A DNA stretch of 64,000 nucleotides from Agaribacillus sp965228415 (GTDB lineage: Bacteria > Bacteroidota > Bacteroidia > Cytophagales > Cyclobacteriaceae): positions 2,790,001 through 2,854,000 of the forward strand of contig OZ245814.1 of the NCBI GenBank assembly GCA_965228415.1, written 5' to 3'. This document shows, in pieces, positions 9,450-18,957 of the stretch. The number at the start of each line of letters is the position of its first letter. Within the stretch, counting starts at the first letter, position 1. The notes under the pieces were generated by a model, which was not told the origin of the DNA, did no database searches, and was given only the letters and a program-made list of their open reading frames with translations. Made by a program: the position numbers and the translations under genes.

Positions 9450-11027
9450 ATGAAAAAACTACACTTTGGTCTTATACTCCTACTTATTTCATTTGCATGC
9501 AGTCAATCCGACAATAATCAGCGCGATTCCGAAAAACGTCTTCCCCGCATCGCCATAGCCGGCCTGGCCATAGAATCAAGCACCTTCTCTCCGGCGCTTA
9601 CACACGAAGATGCTTTTCATGCCAGGAAAGGAGACGATATTTTCTCTTACTATCCATTTTTATCTGCTGACTCGGTTAACCGCCACAGGGCAGAGTGGAT
9701 TCCCACCTTACGGGGACATGCGCTACCGGGAGGTATTGTTACCAGAGAGACCTATGAATCATTGGTCACGAAGACCCTTGACATGCTCAAAAAAAACGGC
9801 CCATATGACGGTCTTTTCTTTGACATTCATGGTGCCATGAGCGTGGTAGGGCTTGACGATCCCGAAGGGGATTTTATTGTCAGAGTGCGTGAGGTGGTTG
9901 GCAAGGAAACACTTATTTCTACCTGTATGGACTTGCATGGCAATGTTTCACAGCGGCTGGCGCAACATACGGATCTAATTACCTGTTATCGCTTGGCCCC
10001 ACATGAGGACGCCCTGGAATCTAAAAAAAGAGCAGTGGATAATTTATTGTCCCGGCTGGAAAGCGGCAAAGGAAAACCTGCCTACAAAGCATGGATCCCT
10101 GTGCCTATATTACTGCCGGGCGAAAAGACAAGTACCAGGATCGATCCGGGCAAAAGCCTATATGCCAAGGTTGATCCTGCTACCCGGCCCGAGGGCATAA
10201 TTGATGCGGCAATATGGGTTGGCTATGCCTGGGCCGACGAACCCCGAAATCATGCCGTGGTTATGGTTACAGGTGATGACAAGGAAAAAGTGACCTCCGC
10301 TGCCGAGCACCTGGCCAACAGCTTCTGGGAGGTGAGGTCGGAGTTTGAATTTGTGGCACCTACCGCTTCACTGGAAGAAAGTCTTGATCTGGCCATTGCC
10401 AGCGACAAGCGGCCTTTCATGATCAGCGATATGGGAGATAACCCAACGGCCGGTGGCGCCGGTGATGTTACCTGGACACTTACTGAAATACTGGCCCGCC
10501 CGGAATTTAAGTCCGCGGACGGTCCCTCTCTTATTTACGCCTCCATACCAGGGCCCGAATTTGTGGAAGAAGCGGTGAAAGCCGGTGTTGGTGGAAAAAT
10601 TGAAGCTTATGCCGGTGCGGCTATTGACAATCGTTTTGCTCCTCCGGTGAAGTTGGCAGGAACCATTGAGGCTATCGAACACGGAGATATTCACGCGGAA
10701 ACAGAGGTTGTTGTAAAGGTTGGCAGTGTCCATGTAATTGTTACCAAAAAACGTAAGCCCTATCACAAAGAAGCCGATTTTACCAGGCTTGGTCTGGCTC
10801 CCAGAGAAACCGATATAGTGGTTGTAAAAATCGGCTACCTGGTGCCTGAACTTTACGACATGCGAGCAGACTGGATTATGGCACTAACACCCGGAGGGGT
10901 AGACCAGGACCTGGAACGACTCCGTTATAAACGAATCAAAAGGCCTATGTTTCCCCTGGACAAGGAGATGGAGGACCCGGATCTTACCGCGCAATTGGTG
11001 CCGGCGTCAGATGCTGTGGTGGAATAA
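9450..11027 (+). CDS. M81-family metallopeptidase (MlrC/microcystinase-like) lipoprotein
   Basis: The product is about 525 residues. The ATG at 9450 is chosen over one at 9429 because it directly begins a lipoprotein signal (MKKLHFGLILLLISFAC) and ends the upstream repeat. The N-terminal two thirds match the DUF1485/M81 fold, with FFDIHGAM and CMDLHGN supplying likely zinc ligands and SDMGDNPTAGGAGD as the family signature; the C-terminal MlrC domain follows from ~400. MlrC of sphingomonads hydrolyses linear microcystin breakdown peptides, but most homologues have unknown substrates, so only a metal-dependent amide hydrolase is claimed. The lipid anchor places it in the periplasm or envelope. 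Confidence 0.88.
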   Translation: MKKLHFGLILLLISFACSQSDNNQRDSEKRLPRIAIAGLAIESSTFSPALTHEDAFHARKGDDIFSYYPFLSADSVNRHRAEWIPTLRGHALPGGIVTRETYESLVTKTLDMLKKNGPYDGLFFDIHGAMSVVGLDDPEGDFIVRVREVVGKETLISTCMDLHGNVSQRLAQHTDLITCYRLAPHEDALESKKRAVDNLLSRLESGKGKPAYKAWIPVPILLPGEKTSTRIDPGKSLYAKVDPATRPEGIIDAAIWVGYAWADEPRNHAVVMVTGDDKEKVTSAAEHLANSFWEVRSEFEFVAPTASLEESLDLAIASDKRPFMISDMGDNPTAGGAGDVTWTLTEILARPEFKSADGPSLIYASIPGPEFVEEAVKAGVGGKIEAYAGAAIDNRFAPPVKLAGTIEAIEHGDIHAETEVVVKVGSVHVIVTKKRKPYHKEADFTRLGLAPRETDIVVVKIGYLVPELYDMRADWIMALTPGGVDQDLERLRYKRIKRPMFPLDKEMEDPDLTAQLVPASDAVVE

Positions 11028-11093
11028 CAATTCATAACATTGATCAATCTGCGATCAAAATGATCAAAATGATTGATAGTGGTTTGAAGAAAT

Positions 11094-11127
11094 TTACGGA
11101 GACGGTCACTTTATCCGTCTTCCGTAA
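11094..11127. terminator. Bidirectional hairpin terminator between convergent genes
   Basis: A 12-bp stem, TTACGGAGACGG against CCGTCTTCCGTAA (one bulged base), has a 9-nt loop. It has A-rich sequence on the left and TTATTT shortly on the right, between the M81 and ABC-F stop codons. Confidence 0.55.
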
Positions 11128-11179
11128 GGGTTATTTCAGGCACTCATTAATGTACTATCGAAGATCAGGAGCCCATTTT

Positions 11180-12781
11180 TCAAAGCTGATTGACCAGATC
11201 CCTGCTTTCCACATACTCATCATAGGTGCCTAGTTTATCGATAAAACCTTCAGGAGTAATTTCAACAATCCGGTTGGCAATAGTTTGCACGAAAGTGTGA
11301 TCATGGGAAGTAAATAAAATGGTTCCCTTATAATTTTTTAAAGAATTATTCAGTGCTGTAATTGACTCCAGGTCAAGGTGATTGGTGGGTTCATCCAATA
11401 TTAATAAATTGGGTTCCTGCAGCATCATTTTGGAAATCATACAACGCACTTTTTCACCTCCCGATAATACATTGGCACGTTTTAAAGACTCTTGTCCCGA
11501 AAACAGCATTTTCCCCAGAAATCCTCTTATATAAACTTCATCTTTTTCTTTGTCACTGTACTGTCGCAGCCAGTCAATCAAGGTTTCATCACTGTTAAAA
11601 TAGCTTTCATTTTCATTGGGCAGATAAGCTTTGGTGATGGTCTGTCCAAATTTAAAGGTACCGGAACTGGATTCCTGCTCTCCTTCCAGTACCTGGAAAA
11701 GCGTGGTGATGGCCAGGCTATCCTGCGATAGAAAGGCAATCTTATCTCCTTTATTGACAAAGAGGTCTATGTTCTTAAAGAGTGATCTGCCATTGTTTTC
11801 TTTGCTTAATGACTTTATCTCAAGAATTTGATCACCGGCAGGCCTTGCCTGGTTGAAAATAATAGCCGGGTATTTTCTGGAGGATGGCTGGATCTCTTCA
11901 ATGTTTATTTTCTCCAACAGCTTTCTTCTGCTGGTTGCCTGACGGGATTTAGAGGCATTGGCGCTGAAACGCGCAATAAAGTCTTGCAGCTCTTTTTTCT
12001 TTTCTTCTGCCTTCTTATTGGCTGCATTGCGCTGACTTAATGCCAGCTGACTGGATTCATACCAAAAAGAATAATTACCCCTAAACAGCTTTATGGATGA
12101 AAAGTCTATATCGGCGATGTAGGTGCAAACGGTATCCAGAAAGTGCCTGTCGTGAGAAACAACAATCACTGTATTCTTAAAATCCAACAGGTAATTTTCA
12201 AGCCAGGTGACCGTATGAATGTCCAGGTCGTTGGTAGGCTCATCCAGGATCAGCACATCGGGATTCCCAAATAACGCCTGTGCCAGCAATACCCTTACTT
12301 TCTGCTGCCCATTTAACTCTTTCATCAATTTCAGGTGAAGGTCTTCTTTGATGTTAAGACCACTCAACAAAGCGGCAGCATCCGACTCTGCATTCCAGCC
12401 GTCCATTTCTGCAAACTCGGTTTCAAGGTCGGATACTTTGTTTCCGTCTTCCTCCGAAAAATCAGCTTTTGCATAGAGCGCTTCTTTTTCCTCTATGATA
12501 CTCCAAAGTCTCGAATGGCCCATAATTACCGTATCCAGCACCTTGCATTCGTCATATTCAAAGTGATTCTGTCGCAGCACCGCCATCCTCTTGCCGGGCT
12601 CTATATTAACACTGCCAGAATTTGGGCTGATTTCTCCGGATAATATTTTAAGAAAAGTTGATTTTCCTGCGCCATTGGCACCGATAATCCCATAACAATT
12701 CCTGCCGGTAAACTTAATATTTACATGATCGAAAAGCACTCTTTTACCGTATTGCAGCGATATATTTTCAGTTGATATCAT
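11180..12781 (-). CDS. ABC-F family ATPase, YbiT-like
   Basis: The 533-residue soluble protein has two ATP-binding cassettes and an interdomain linker with SANASKSRQATSR, the arrangement and wording of the YbiT branch of ABC-F translation factors. Cassette 1 has Walker A GANGAGKST (34-42), a divergent signature LNGQQ and Walker B LILDEPTNDLD. Cassette 2 keeps signature LSGGEK and Walker B LLILDEPTNHLD, but its Walker A region reads FLSQDSLAITTL (350-361), without the GxxGxGK loop. ABC-F proteins bind the ribosomal E site and resolve stalls or protect from antibiotics. One ATP site may therefore be non-hydrolytic. Confidence 0.9.
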   Translation of the reverse strand: MISTENISLQYGKRVLFDHVNIKFTGRNCYGIIGANGAGKSTFLKILSGEISPNSGSVNIEPGKRMAVLRQNHFEYDECKVLDTVIMGHSRLWSIIEEKEALYAKADFSEEDGNKVSDLETEFAEMDGWNAESDAAALLSGLNIKEDLHLKLMKELNGQQKVRVLLAQALFGNPDVLILDEPTNDLDIHTVTWLENYLLDFKNTVIVVSHDRHFLDTVCTYIADIDFSSIKLFRGNYSFWYESSQLALSQRNAANKKAEEKKKELQDFIARFSANASKSRQATSRRKLLEKINIEEIQPSSRKYPAIIFNQARPAGDQILEIKSLSKENNGRSLFKNIDLFVNKGDKIAFLSQDSLAITTLFQVLEGEQESSSGTFKFGQTITKAYLPNENESYFNSDETLIDWLRQYSDKEKDEVYIRGFLGKMLFSGQESLKRANVLSGGEKVRCMISKMMLQEPNLLILDEPTNHLDLESITALNNSLKNYKGTILFTSHDHTFVQTIANRIVEITPEGFIDKLGTYDEYVESRDLVNQL

Positions 12782-12978
12782 AGAAATCCAAAATTAAGCC
12801 GCAAAGATAGGAGTTTTATCTAACTATAGGAAGGGCTCGCCTGCACAAAGTTGAGTGGGGCGACTTCGGTAACATGTCCTTATTGATTTTTTTCTCAACT
12901 TAATAGCATTGCGGAGGGGTGAGAGGGAGGTGGTGTAGACGGTCGCTTGGTTATTTACTACATCTCTATCCTACATAG

Positions 12979-13156
12979 CGTCATTGTGAGGAATGAGAAG
13001 GCCAAAGCGAGGGTTCCGAAGCAATCCCATGGCTTGTACCGTCGCTCTATGCCCAGACGCATGGAAAGGCATGGTGGGCTGACAACGCTCAGCTGGCTTG
13101 CGCTAAGGGATCGCTTCATAGCTGACACACAGGCCAGCACGGTATTCGCGATGAAC
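12979..13156. repeat. Palindromic dispersed repeat, complete copy next to the IS110 gene
   Basis: The outer ends CGTCATTGTGAGGAAT and ATTCGCGATGAAC are inverted and nearly complementary; inside, GAAGCAATCCC pairs with GGGATCGCTTC. This CGTCATTGCGA...GAAGCAATC type recurs at 14443-14601. Its right end is only 5 bp from the transposase stop codon. The preceding stretch 12782-12978 holds no gene. Confidence 0.6.
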
Positions 13157-13161
13157 TGTGT

Positions 13162-14130
13162 TTAAAAGCAAGGTTTTGGAGTATAATTTTCATAATACTT
13201 CGTACCTGAAGTTACTACAGCAAAAGCTTGTTTTAATAGTTTATTAGCCAAGGCTATTTTTATAACTCTTTCCGGTTTGCCCTTCCGTTTAAGTCTTTCA
13301 TACATCTGAATACATGCCTTATTAGATCGTTTAGCTGCCCAACTGCATAAATATAAAAGCTTTCTGATTTGACTTTTGCCCATTTTACAAATATGTCCTC
13401 TCCCATAGATGCTGGTTCCTGATTGATAAACCCGTGGACTAAAGCCTACATAGGCAATTAGTGATTTATAACTTTTAAACCTAGTGAAGTTATCTGTAAT
13501 CACAGTGAGCATAATGGCTGTTTTTCGCCCTATGCCTGGAATACTGGTTAACAGCTCTAAGGTATTGGAATATTTTTCTTCAGCATACCGATCAAGTTGA
13601 TCTTTCAGTCTTTCTTGCTGCCGGTCCAGGCTCCGGATCAATGACCTCAGACTATACTTTACCTGTAATTCTATTATACCGGTGTTCTCAAAGGCTTCTA
13701 ACTGATTTTTCAGCATATTCCTTTGCTTATTGATGCCTTCCAGCGTGCTTAGGATCTGCTGCATTTGAAGGATCAATTTATCAGTGATCTTCCATAGAAC
13801 AGGGCTTTCTGCAATACCGTATTCAGCAATGATACGAGCATCTTTTTTATCGGTTTTGGCCCTAAACAATCGCATTTGAGAAAACCGTTTTATCACTAGA
13901 GGATTAACAACGCTAACTTTTATAGCATGTTCATTTAAAAACATTGCCAAGGGCAGATAGTAAGGCCCTGAAGCTTCCATAACACAAGTTGTTGTGGGAT
14001 TAAGGGTCGCTAAAAAAGCTTCAAAACCTTCTTTCTGATTAGAAAACTTAAGATGTATCCATTTTTCATCCTCATAAAAAGCAACGTCGAAAGTTGCTTT
14101 GGACACGTCAATACCTGTAACTTTATTCAT
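13162..14130 (-). CDS. IS110-family transposase (DEDD recombinase)
   Basis: The 322-residue protein has the N-terminal RuvC-like DEDD domain with D8 (GIDVSK), E52 (VMEASGPY), and D94/D97 (KTDKKDAR). The C-terminal transposase_20 domain carries LLTSIPGIGRKTA and YQSGTSIYGRG, the latter with the conserved serine region. All catalytic residues appear intact and the length is normal, so the element may be active. It is the only transposase seen in the window. Confidence 0.95.
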   Translation of the reverse strand: MNKVTGIDVSKATFDVAFYEDEKWIHLKFSNQKEGFEAFLATLNPTTTCVMEASGPYYLPLAMFLNEHAIKVSVVNPLVIKRFSQMRLFRAKTDKKDARIIAEYGIAESPVLWKITDKLILQMQQILSTLEGINKQRNMLKNQLEAFENTGIIELQVKYSLRSLIRSLDRQQERLKDQLDRYAEEKYSNTLELLTSIPGIGRKTAIMLTVITDNFTRFKSYKSLIAYVGFSPRVYQSGTSIYGRGHICKMGKSQIRKLLYLCSWAAKRSNKACIQMYERLKRKGKPERVIKIALANKLLKQAFAVVTSGTKYYENYTPKPCF

Positions 14131-14340
14131 AGGTTAAATACTTTGAAAAGGAAGCTACTTTGTGACTTATCAATCCTAAATACAGGCTTGATGCCTAATG
14201 AACTGTCCAAGTTTCAAGTAGTGGAGAAAGAGACTAACATCGCGAACAGTCTTTCTGACAAATGACGAGCAACAGTCTTAACCTTTCTCCTTCCTTTTCG
14301 AGGTTAAACATTTAACAAGTTAACCTTTAACTAATTCATT
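14131..14340 (-). ncRNA. Candidate bridge-RNA region of the IS110 element
   Basis: In the IS110 group the bridge RNA is encoded in the non-coding end upstream of the recombinase. Here ~210 nt precede the start codon without any ORF. Hairpins are visible, for example AGGC/GCCT near 14182-14194 and AGGTTAA (14301-14307) with TTAACCT (14320-14326). The guide loops could not be assigned because the element ends and target core are not fixed. Confidence 0.4.
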
Positions 14341-14442
14341 CTTTGCAAACATAGGATGACGCATCACGGGATGGAATGGGTCGTGGGTCGTCATATTCAC
14401 TTTATATAATAATTCACCAAATCTCCACCCATCACCCCCCTT

Positions 14443-14601
14443 CGTCATTGCGATGAGCGAGTGCGCGAGCGAAGAAGCAATCCCCAGGCCTGTAGCTCCT
14501 CCCTCAGTTTACGCACCGCTCCTTGCCGGTTGCCTGCCTTGGCTTGCAAAGAAGTGTTGTGCATAGGCCAGGTTTGCAGCCCTTAGCCTAGGGATCACTT
14601 C
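14443..14601. repeat. Palindromic dispersed repeat, second and probably truncated copy
   Basis: It begins CGTCATTGCGATGAGCGA, has the inner arms GAAGCAATCCC and GGGATCACTTC, and then loses the outer right arm. Together with 12979-13156 it brackets the insertion sequence. No gene lies between it and 14761. Confidence 0.55.
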
Positions 14602-14760
14602 ACAACCCACTCATACCCCTCCCGGGAGAGGATTTGATTTGGGGATGGAAATGTTGTTTTTTTTACATTAGTTCAATTTTATAAAACTCCTTTCCTGAGG
14701 AAGGTGCCCGTGCGGGAATAAGCAACTTTGTTGGAATAGCCTGGGCGGAAGGGGTGTTTT

Positions 14761-15720
14761 TCAGGCATTACTCCATAATTCCCTGACACGATTCAAGTCC
14801 TTTTTCATAGCCAGAAAAACTGTTTCCGGAGCAATGGATATTTTTTGACGCCCGTGTTCTGCGCCGCCCAGATCGTATTCACAGTGCATAGAAACAGGTA
14901 CATTGATCTGATATTTTTTAAGCAGTTTAAAATAGGCTGTAAAATCGACCATCCCCTCTCCGATCGGTGTATTTAACAGTTTCCATTTTCCATTAGATTT
15001 TTCCCACCTGAAGTCTTTGAGTACCAAGGTGTTTATTTTGGGTCGTATCAGCTTTAAACCGGTTTGCCATGAACGTCCCCCTTCAACGGTCGCATGGCGG
15101 ATATCATACTGACATCCCAGGTAGCCATTGTCAACATCCTTCAACATCTCCCAGATCTCCCAGATAGTAGCGCCAACCCGCAACCCCGCATGGTTTTGAT
15201 AAGCTCCCTTAATCTCCAGGCTTTCATTTAAGTCTGACAACTCCTTTAACTGTTTTCTAAGTTTTAAAATAGTCTCCGGAATAGACTTATCGTCCGGGTA
15301 TTTGTAGTACCCCAATCGATAATGTTTTATGCCGAGCCCGGCGGCGGTTTCCAACACTTTTTTGGTATATGCTTCATCGGCACTCCTGACGGCAGTGGTC
15401 ATTAATTCGGGTTGAAAGCCGGCCTGCTTCAACGCCGCCACAGCCGAGGGCAAATCCTCCTCCACTTTTTCAGGCAAAACATGGCCTTTGGGACGAACGG
15501 CCAAATCAACGCCATTGAATCCAATTTCAGCGGCAGCATCAGCCATCTCCCGGTAGTTCAAAAATTGCAGGTGTTTTGAAAATATGTGTATCCTAAGTGA
15601 ATCATTGCCACCAGGTACTTTTTGTGGCCAGGCGGAAAATGCCGGAAAACTTAGTGCTGTTCCAAGCCCGGCTAAAGCCGACTTTTCCAAAAAAGATCTT
15701 CTCTTAATAAGTTCCTTCAT
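14761..15720 (-). CDS. Exported sugar phosphate isomerase/epimerase-like TIM-barrel protein
   Basis: About 319 residues from the ATG at 15720; longer forms from TTG 15762 would bury the signal. The N-terminus (MKELIKRRSFLEKSALAGLG) is a twin-arginine-like export signal ending near FSAWPQ. The rest follows the xylose isomerase-like barrel, with AAAEIGFNGVDLAVRP early, YQNHAG and a QYDIRHA metal-site-like segment in the middle, and SMHCEYDLGG near the end. Such proteins isomerise or epimerise sugars or bind them in periplasmic catabolic sets. It is the last gene of the reverse-strand group with a PVC-type cytochrome and an enolase-superfamily enzyme, and shares a leader motif with the latter. 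Confidence 0.85.
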   Translation of the reverse strand: MKELIKRRSFLEKSALAGLGTALSFPAFSAWPQKVPGGNDSLRIHIFSKHLQFLNYREMADAAAEIGFNGVDLAVRPKGHVLPEKVEEDLPSAVAALKQAGFQPELMTTAVRSADEAYTKKVLETAAGLGIKHYRLGYYKYPDDKSIPETILKLRKQLKELSDLNESLEIKGAYQNHAGLRVGATIWEIWEMLKDVDNGYLGCQYDIRHATVEGGRSWQTGLKLIRPKINTLVLKDFRWEKSNGKWKLLNTPIGEGMVDFTAYFKLLKKYQINVPVSMHCEYDLGGAEHGRQKISIAPETVFLAMKKDLNRVRELWSNA

Positions 15721-15743
15721 GCTTATGGTATTTATTAAAACTT

Positions 15744-15767
15744 TAAGTCCTAAAAAAATCAATCATC
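15744..15767 (-). promoter_or_regulatory. Leader motif shared with the enolase-superfamily gene, copy A
   Basis: Read on the coding strand this is GATGATTG, A, then TTTTTTTAGGA and C-TTA, starting at the stop of the upstream cytochrome gene and ending 23 nt before the isomerase ATG. It matches 20388-20411 with two differences in 24 bases. Confidence 0.45.
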
Positions 15768-18700
15768 TATTTACCAAGATACGCAAATAAATCCCGGATC
15801 TGCTGATCGGTCATATATTCTGTCAGGCGTTCCGGCATTATGGATGTTTTTTGTGCCTCCATTTCTGCAATTTCATCCGAAGACAGTGAAATTGCTTCAG
15901 CCCCCATAGGTTTAATTTTAACATTTCCACCACTTCGGTCCACCACGGTTCCTACAATGACCTGACCATCTTTTCTCCTGACTTTGTAGTTGACATAACC
16001 TTCCCTGATGTCGGCATTAGGATCCACAATATTCAAAGCCAGGTCGGTAATGTTACGCCGGTCATAACCCGTAAGCTCCGGGCCAATGTTACCTCCTTCA
16101 TCAAACAGGCGATGACAACTTCCGCAAAAAGTGCCATAAACCAATTTACCAGCTCCAGTATCACCTGTTCCGGATTGTATGGCCTGTTTTATCCTGGCAA
16201 TTTCCGTATTTTTTTCATTGGAAGAGGCGATTTTAACATGGGGCCATAACACATCCACCTTTTTTTCCAGGGCCTCATCATTTAGTAACTTAAATTGTTG
16301 TACTACAGCGATGGGTACTTCTTCTTTTTTTACCTCTTTGGTGTCACTTATTCTCAGCAAAAACGCATTGGCCCACGACGCACGGCTTGCAAATAGCCTG
16401 AAAGCTTCCTCCCGCAGGTCGGGGTTTGCCCTTAGCTTAAAGAGGTAGGCCGCTGCCATTTTGTCCCCGATAACCTTGTCGTCGTAGTGGCGTAAAGACC
16501 GGAGGCAAGCGATCCTGATCCCAACAGAATAGCTATGATCTTCGGCAATTTGTAACAATGCGGGAATACACCTGGGCTGGTTAATCTCTCCCATTATGTT
16601 GATGTAGGATAGGCGTTCCAACCTGTCTGCGTTTTTATTCACTATCATTTCCAGTGCCTTGTTCACCGATTCGGGTTCGTTGCGATATAATCCCAATGCG
16701 TACTTGCCCTGGCCAAATTTTGACTGGTTTTGCTGTATAATCCGGGCCAGGTCTTCGGGCAGTTGGGAAATACGGTGCCCCGTTAGTCCTTCCTGCATTC
16801 CGTTCATTAATACTTTTAAATATTTTTCGGATGGTGCCAGCTTAAATAGCCGGGTACAGGAAGCGTAGTTCAGGGCTCCGCCGGCTAACGCATATCGTTG
16901 CATTAACCGCTCCAGGATGATCTTATGCACAATGGTCTTATCCCACAGATCATCATTTTCAAAAAGCGTCAGCAAGGCACCCCTATCGGTTTCGGCCTTT
17001 GACTCAACAGCCCACCAAATGAGCAGTTGGTTATCCCTGTCATTGGCTGCGGCATCATTTTTCAAAAGGTTTTCTATCATCGGAATGGCCGCCCGCCCGG
17101 GAAGTCTTTTGGCAGAAGAAGCCAGCTGGCCCAGCAATTCAGGATGCGTATCGCGGCCGGCCAGCCTAATGAGGTGGCTTGTTATTTTTGGTGAAGCTTC
17201 ATGACGATCACCAATCAGCCTGACAGCCCACATCCTGACATAGGGATCGATATGACCCATGGCTTCCACGGCCATTTCTTCGTCAAAACCTCCACTCAGG
17301 TTAATAGCCCAAAGTGCCTCCAACGCCGTTTGTGCATCTCCGGTCCTAAATAAATCAACCAGAGCAGGTACGGCAGATGGGTCTTTTCTGTCACCAAACT
17401 GTCGCAGTGCCTGCTGGCGGAACCACTTGTTTTGATGGGTCAGCAGATTCGTCAACTGCCGGTTCGTGTAAGTGCTCAAATCAAATGGCTCAACTTTGTT
17501 TTGCCTGATGTTACGCAAACGATAGATACGTCCCGTGCTTTTATGCCAGGTATCTCTGGGATCAATATGGGAAAGGCGACTGTCATACCAGTCTGCCAGG
17601 TAAATACCTCCATCAGGTCCGTTTTTAATATCTACCGGCCTGAACCAATGGTCTTTGGTTGCCAGTATTTTTTCTTCATCGATATTTAAAAATGAAGATC
17701 CTCGCTGCTCAACACGGGTAAGTTGCACAAAGTTAAGCAAAGGGTTAATGGCGATAATTTTATGCCGATATCTTTCCGGCAGGCTACCGCCTTCGTATTT
17801 TATCCAGCCGTGTGTAAATCGGATTTTTTCGCCTTCCAGCTCCATACCAGGCAAAAACCCCAGGGCATATGGGTTGGTTAATGCACCGTGTTTGCCCCAG
17901 TTTTTTTTGTAATATGCTCCCTGCTTATAGTAAAAGCCCCGGTATGTGCCATTATCCCCTGAATAAATCCTGCCTTTTGCATCAATTTCAACATGAAACG
18001 TATTACCACCTCCTTCACCGAAAACCTCAAAGATCTTCGATTCCGGATGATATCTCCAAATGGCCTGTCCTTTAAAATGTACATTTTTAGAAACCTCGGA
18101 ATTGATCGTAGCCGTGGTAGTACTTCCCTGAGCGCCATACAGCCAGCCATCCGGTCCCCAGCGTAGGCTATTGGCGACGGCATGCGTATCCTCCAATCCA
18201 AACCCTTCCAAATGGACCTCGGGGTTGCCATCCGGCAGGCCATCGCCATCGGGGTCGGGGTAAGCCACAAGATAAGGGGGTGTGAGCACCCATATTTTAC
18301 CCCGGCCCAGGGTGACACTGGTGGCGATGTTTAATCCGGTAATCGCGTCGGTAGATTTGTCGTAGCTACCGTCTCCATTGGTATCCTCAAAAATTGTTAT
18401 TTTATCGGCCCCTTTGACACCTTCAGGAGGAGGTTGAGGAACTTTATCAAAAACCACCCGGATATGGTGATCTATATCAACCACTTTTACACCTTCGGGA
18501 TAAGGGTACTGATTGTATTGGACCACCCACAGCCGCCCCCGGTGGTCGAAGTTTAATTCAACAGGTTGATGAACCCGGGGTTCCGACAATAACAGGTCCA
18601 TTTCCAAATCTTCCGCAACATCAAAATTCTCCAAGGCCTTAGTCGCTGGTGTCGATTTCGTACCGTCGGTCTGGATGCCACGCCCTTCAAAAGCTTCCAT

Positions 18701-18859
18701 ATACCGTTTTACCTCATCATTCCCAGCAATTGCCTCCAAAGGAACGTTCTTGGGTGGTTTTGGGTCCTTATTGCAACCGGCCAGGACGATGATGGCAGAT
18801 AAAAACAGAGTGACCAGGCACTTTAAGGATCGTTGATTTTTGATTTTTTTCCCTGACAT
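15767..18859 (-). CDS. PVC-type membrane-bound dehydrogenase with HEAT repeats and cytochrome c domain
   Basis: The 1030-residue lipoprotein (signal ending LAGC at ~28) has three parts. An N-terminal beta-propeller dehydrogenase-like domain (~70-450) carries HQPVELNFDHRGRLWVVQYN and GPDGGIYLADWYD. A HEAT-like helical region covers ~460-870. The C-terminal cytochrome c domain holds the haem motif CGSCH, followed by IGPELTGYDRRN. This is the architecture called PVC-type haem-binding CxxCH protein, thought to oxidise sugars or polyols and pass electrons to the periplasmic chain. Its neighbours, an isomerase-like TIM barrel and an enolase-superfamily enzyme, fit a sugar or sugar-acid route. Substrate not determinable. 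Confidence 0.9.
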   Translation of the reverse strand: MSGKKIKNQRSLKCLVTLFLSAIIVLAGCNKDPKPPKNVPLEAIAGNDEVKRYMEAFEGRGIQTDGTKSTPATKALENFDVAEDLEMDLLLSEPRVHQPVELNFDHRGRLWVVQYNQYPYPEGVKVVDIDHHIRVVFDKVPQPPPEGVKGADKITIFEDTNGDGSYDKSTDAITGLNIATSVTLGRGKIWVLTPPYLVAYPDPDGDGLPDGNPEVHLEGFGLEDTHAVANSLRWGPDGWLYGAQGSTTTATINSEVSKNVHFKGQAIWRYHPESKIFEVFGEGGGNTFHVEIDAKGRIYSGDNGTYRGFYYKQGAYYKKNWGKHGALTNPYALGFLPGMELEGEKIRFTHGWIKYEGGSLPERYRHKIIAINPLLNFVQLTRVEQRGSSFLNIDEEKILATKDHWFRPVDIKNGPDGGIYLADWYDSRLSHIDPRDTWHKSTGRIYRLRNIRQNKVEPFDLSTYTNRQLTNLLTHQNKWFRQQALRQFGDRKDPSAVPALVDLFRTGDAQTALEALWAINLSGGFDEEMAVEAMGHIDPYVRMWAVRLIGDRHEASPKITSHLIRLAGRDTHPELLGQLASSAKRLPGRAAIPMIENLLKNDAAANDRDNQLLIWWAVESKAETDRGALLTLFENDDLWDKTIVHKIILERLMQRYALAGGALNYASCTRLFKLAPSEKYLKVLMNGMQEGLTGHRISQLPEDLARIIQQNQSKFGQGKYALGLYRNEPESVNKALEMIVNKNADRLERLSYINIMGEINQPRCIPALLQIAEDHSYSVGIRIACLRSLRHYDDKVIGDKMAAAYLFKLRANPDLREEAFRLFASRASWANAFLLRISDTKEVKKEEVPIAVVQQFKLLNDEALEKKVDVLWPHVKIASSNEKNTEIARIKQAIQSGTGDTGAGKLVYGTFCGSCHRLFDEGGNIGPELTGYDRRNITDLALNIVDPNADIREGYVNYKVRRKDGQVIVGTVVDRSGGNVKIKPMGAEAISLSSDEIAEMEAQKTSIMPERLTEYMTDQQIRDLFAYLGK

Positions 18860-18957
18860 ACAGGCCTCTTATAGTCTTTATTTAACAATTAAAGCCTAAT
18901 TTATCCTTATTCGAAGCCAATTCCCAGAGAAAAGAAAAATGAAACGTAATTTTACGT

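Larger units (their letters stand above)
13157..14340 (-). mobile_element. IS110-family insertion sequence (approximate limits)
   Basis: The element contains one transposase gene with a long non-coding segment on its 5' side and almost nothing on its 3' side, as in the IS110 group. It lacks obvious terminal inverted repeats, which is normal for this family. The right limit is uncertain; the left limit is set by the adjacent palindromic repeat. IS110 elements recombine through a DEDD/serine recombinase guided by a structured RNA made from the non-coding end. Confidence 0.7.

Noticed and set aside
15721..15762. Longer isomerase-like ORF from TTG 15762
   Set aside because: The added residues precede a complete twin-arginine-like signal, and the region is a shared leader motif rather than coding sequence.
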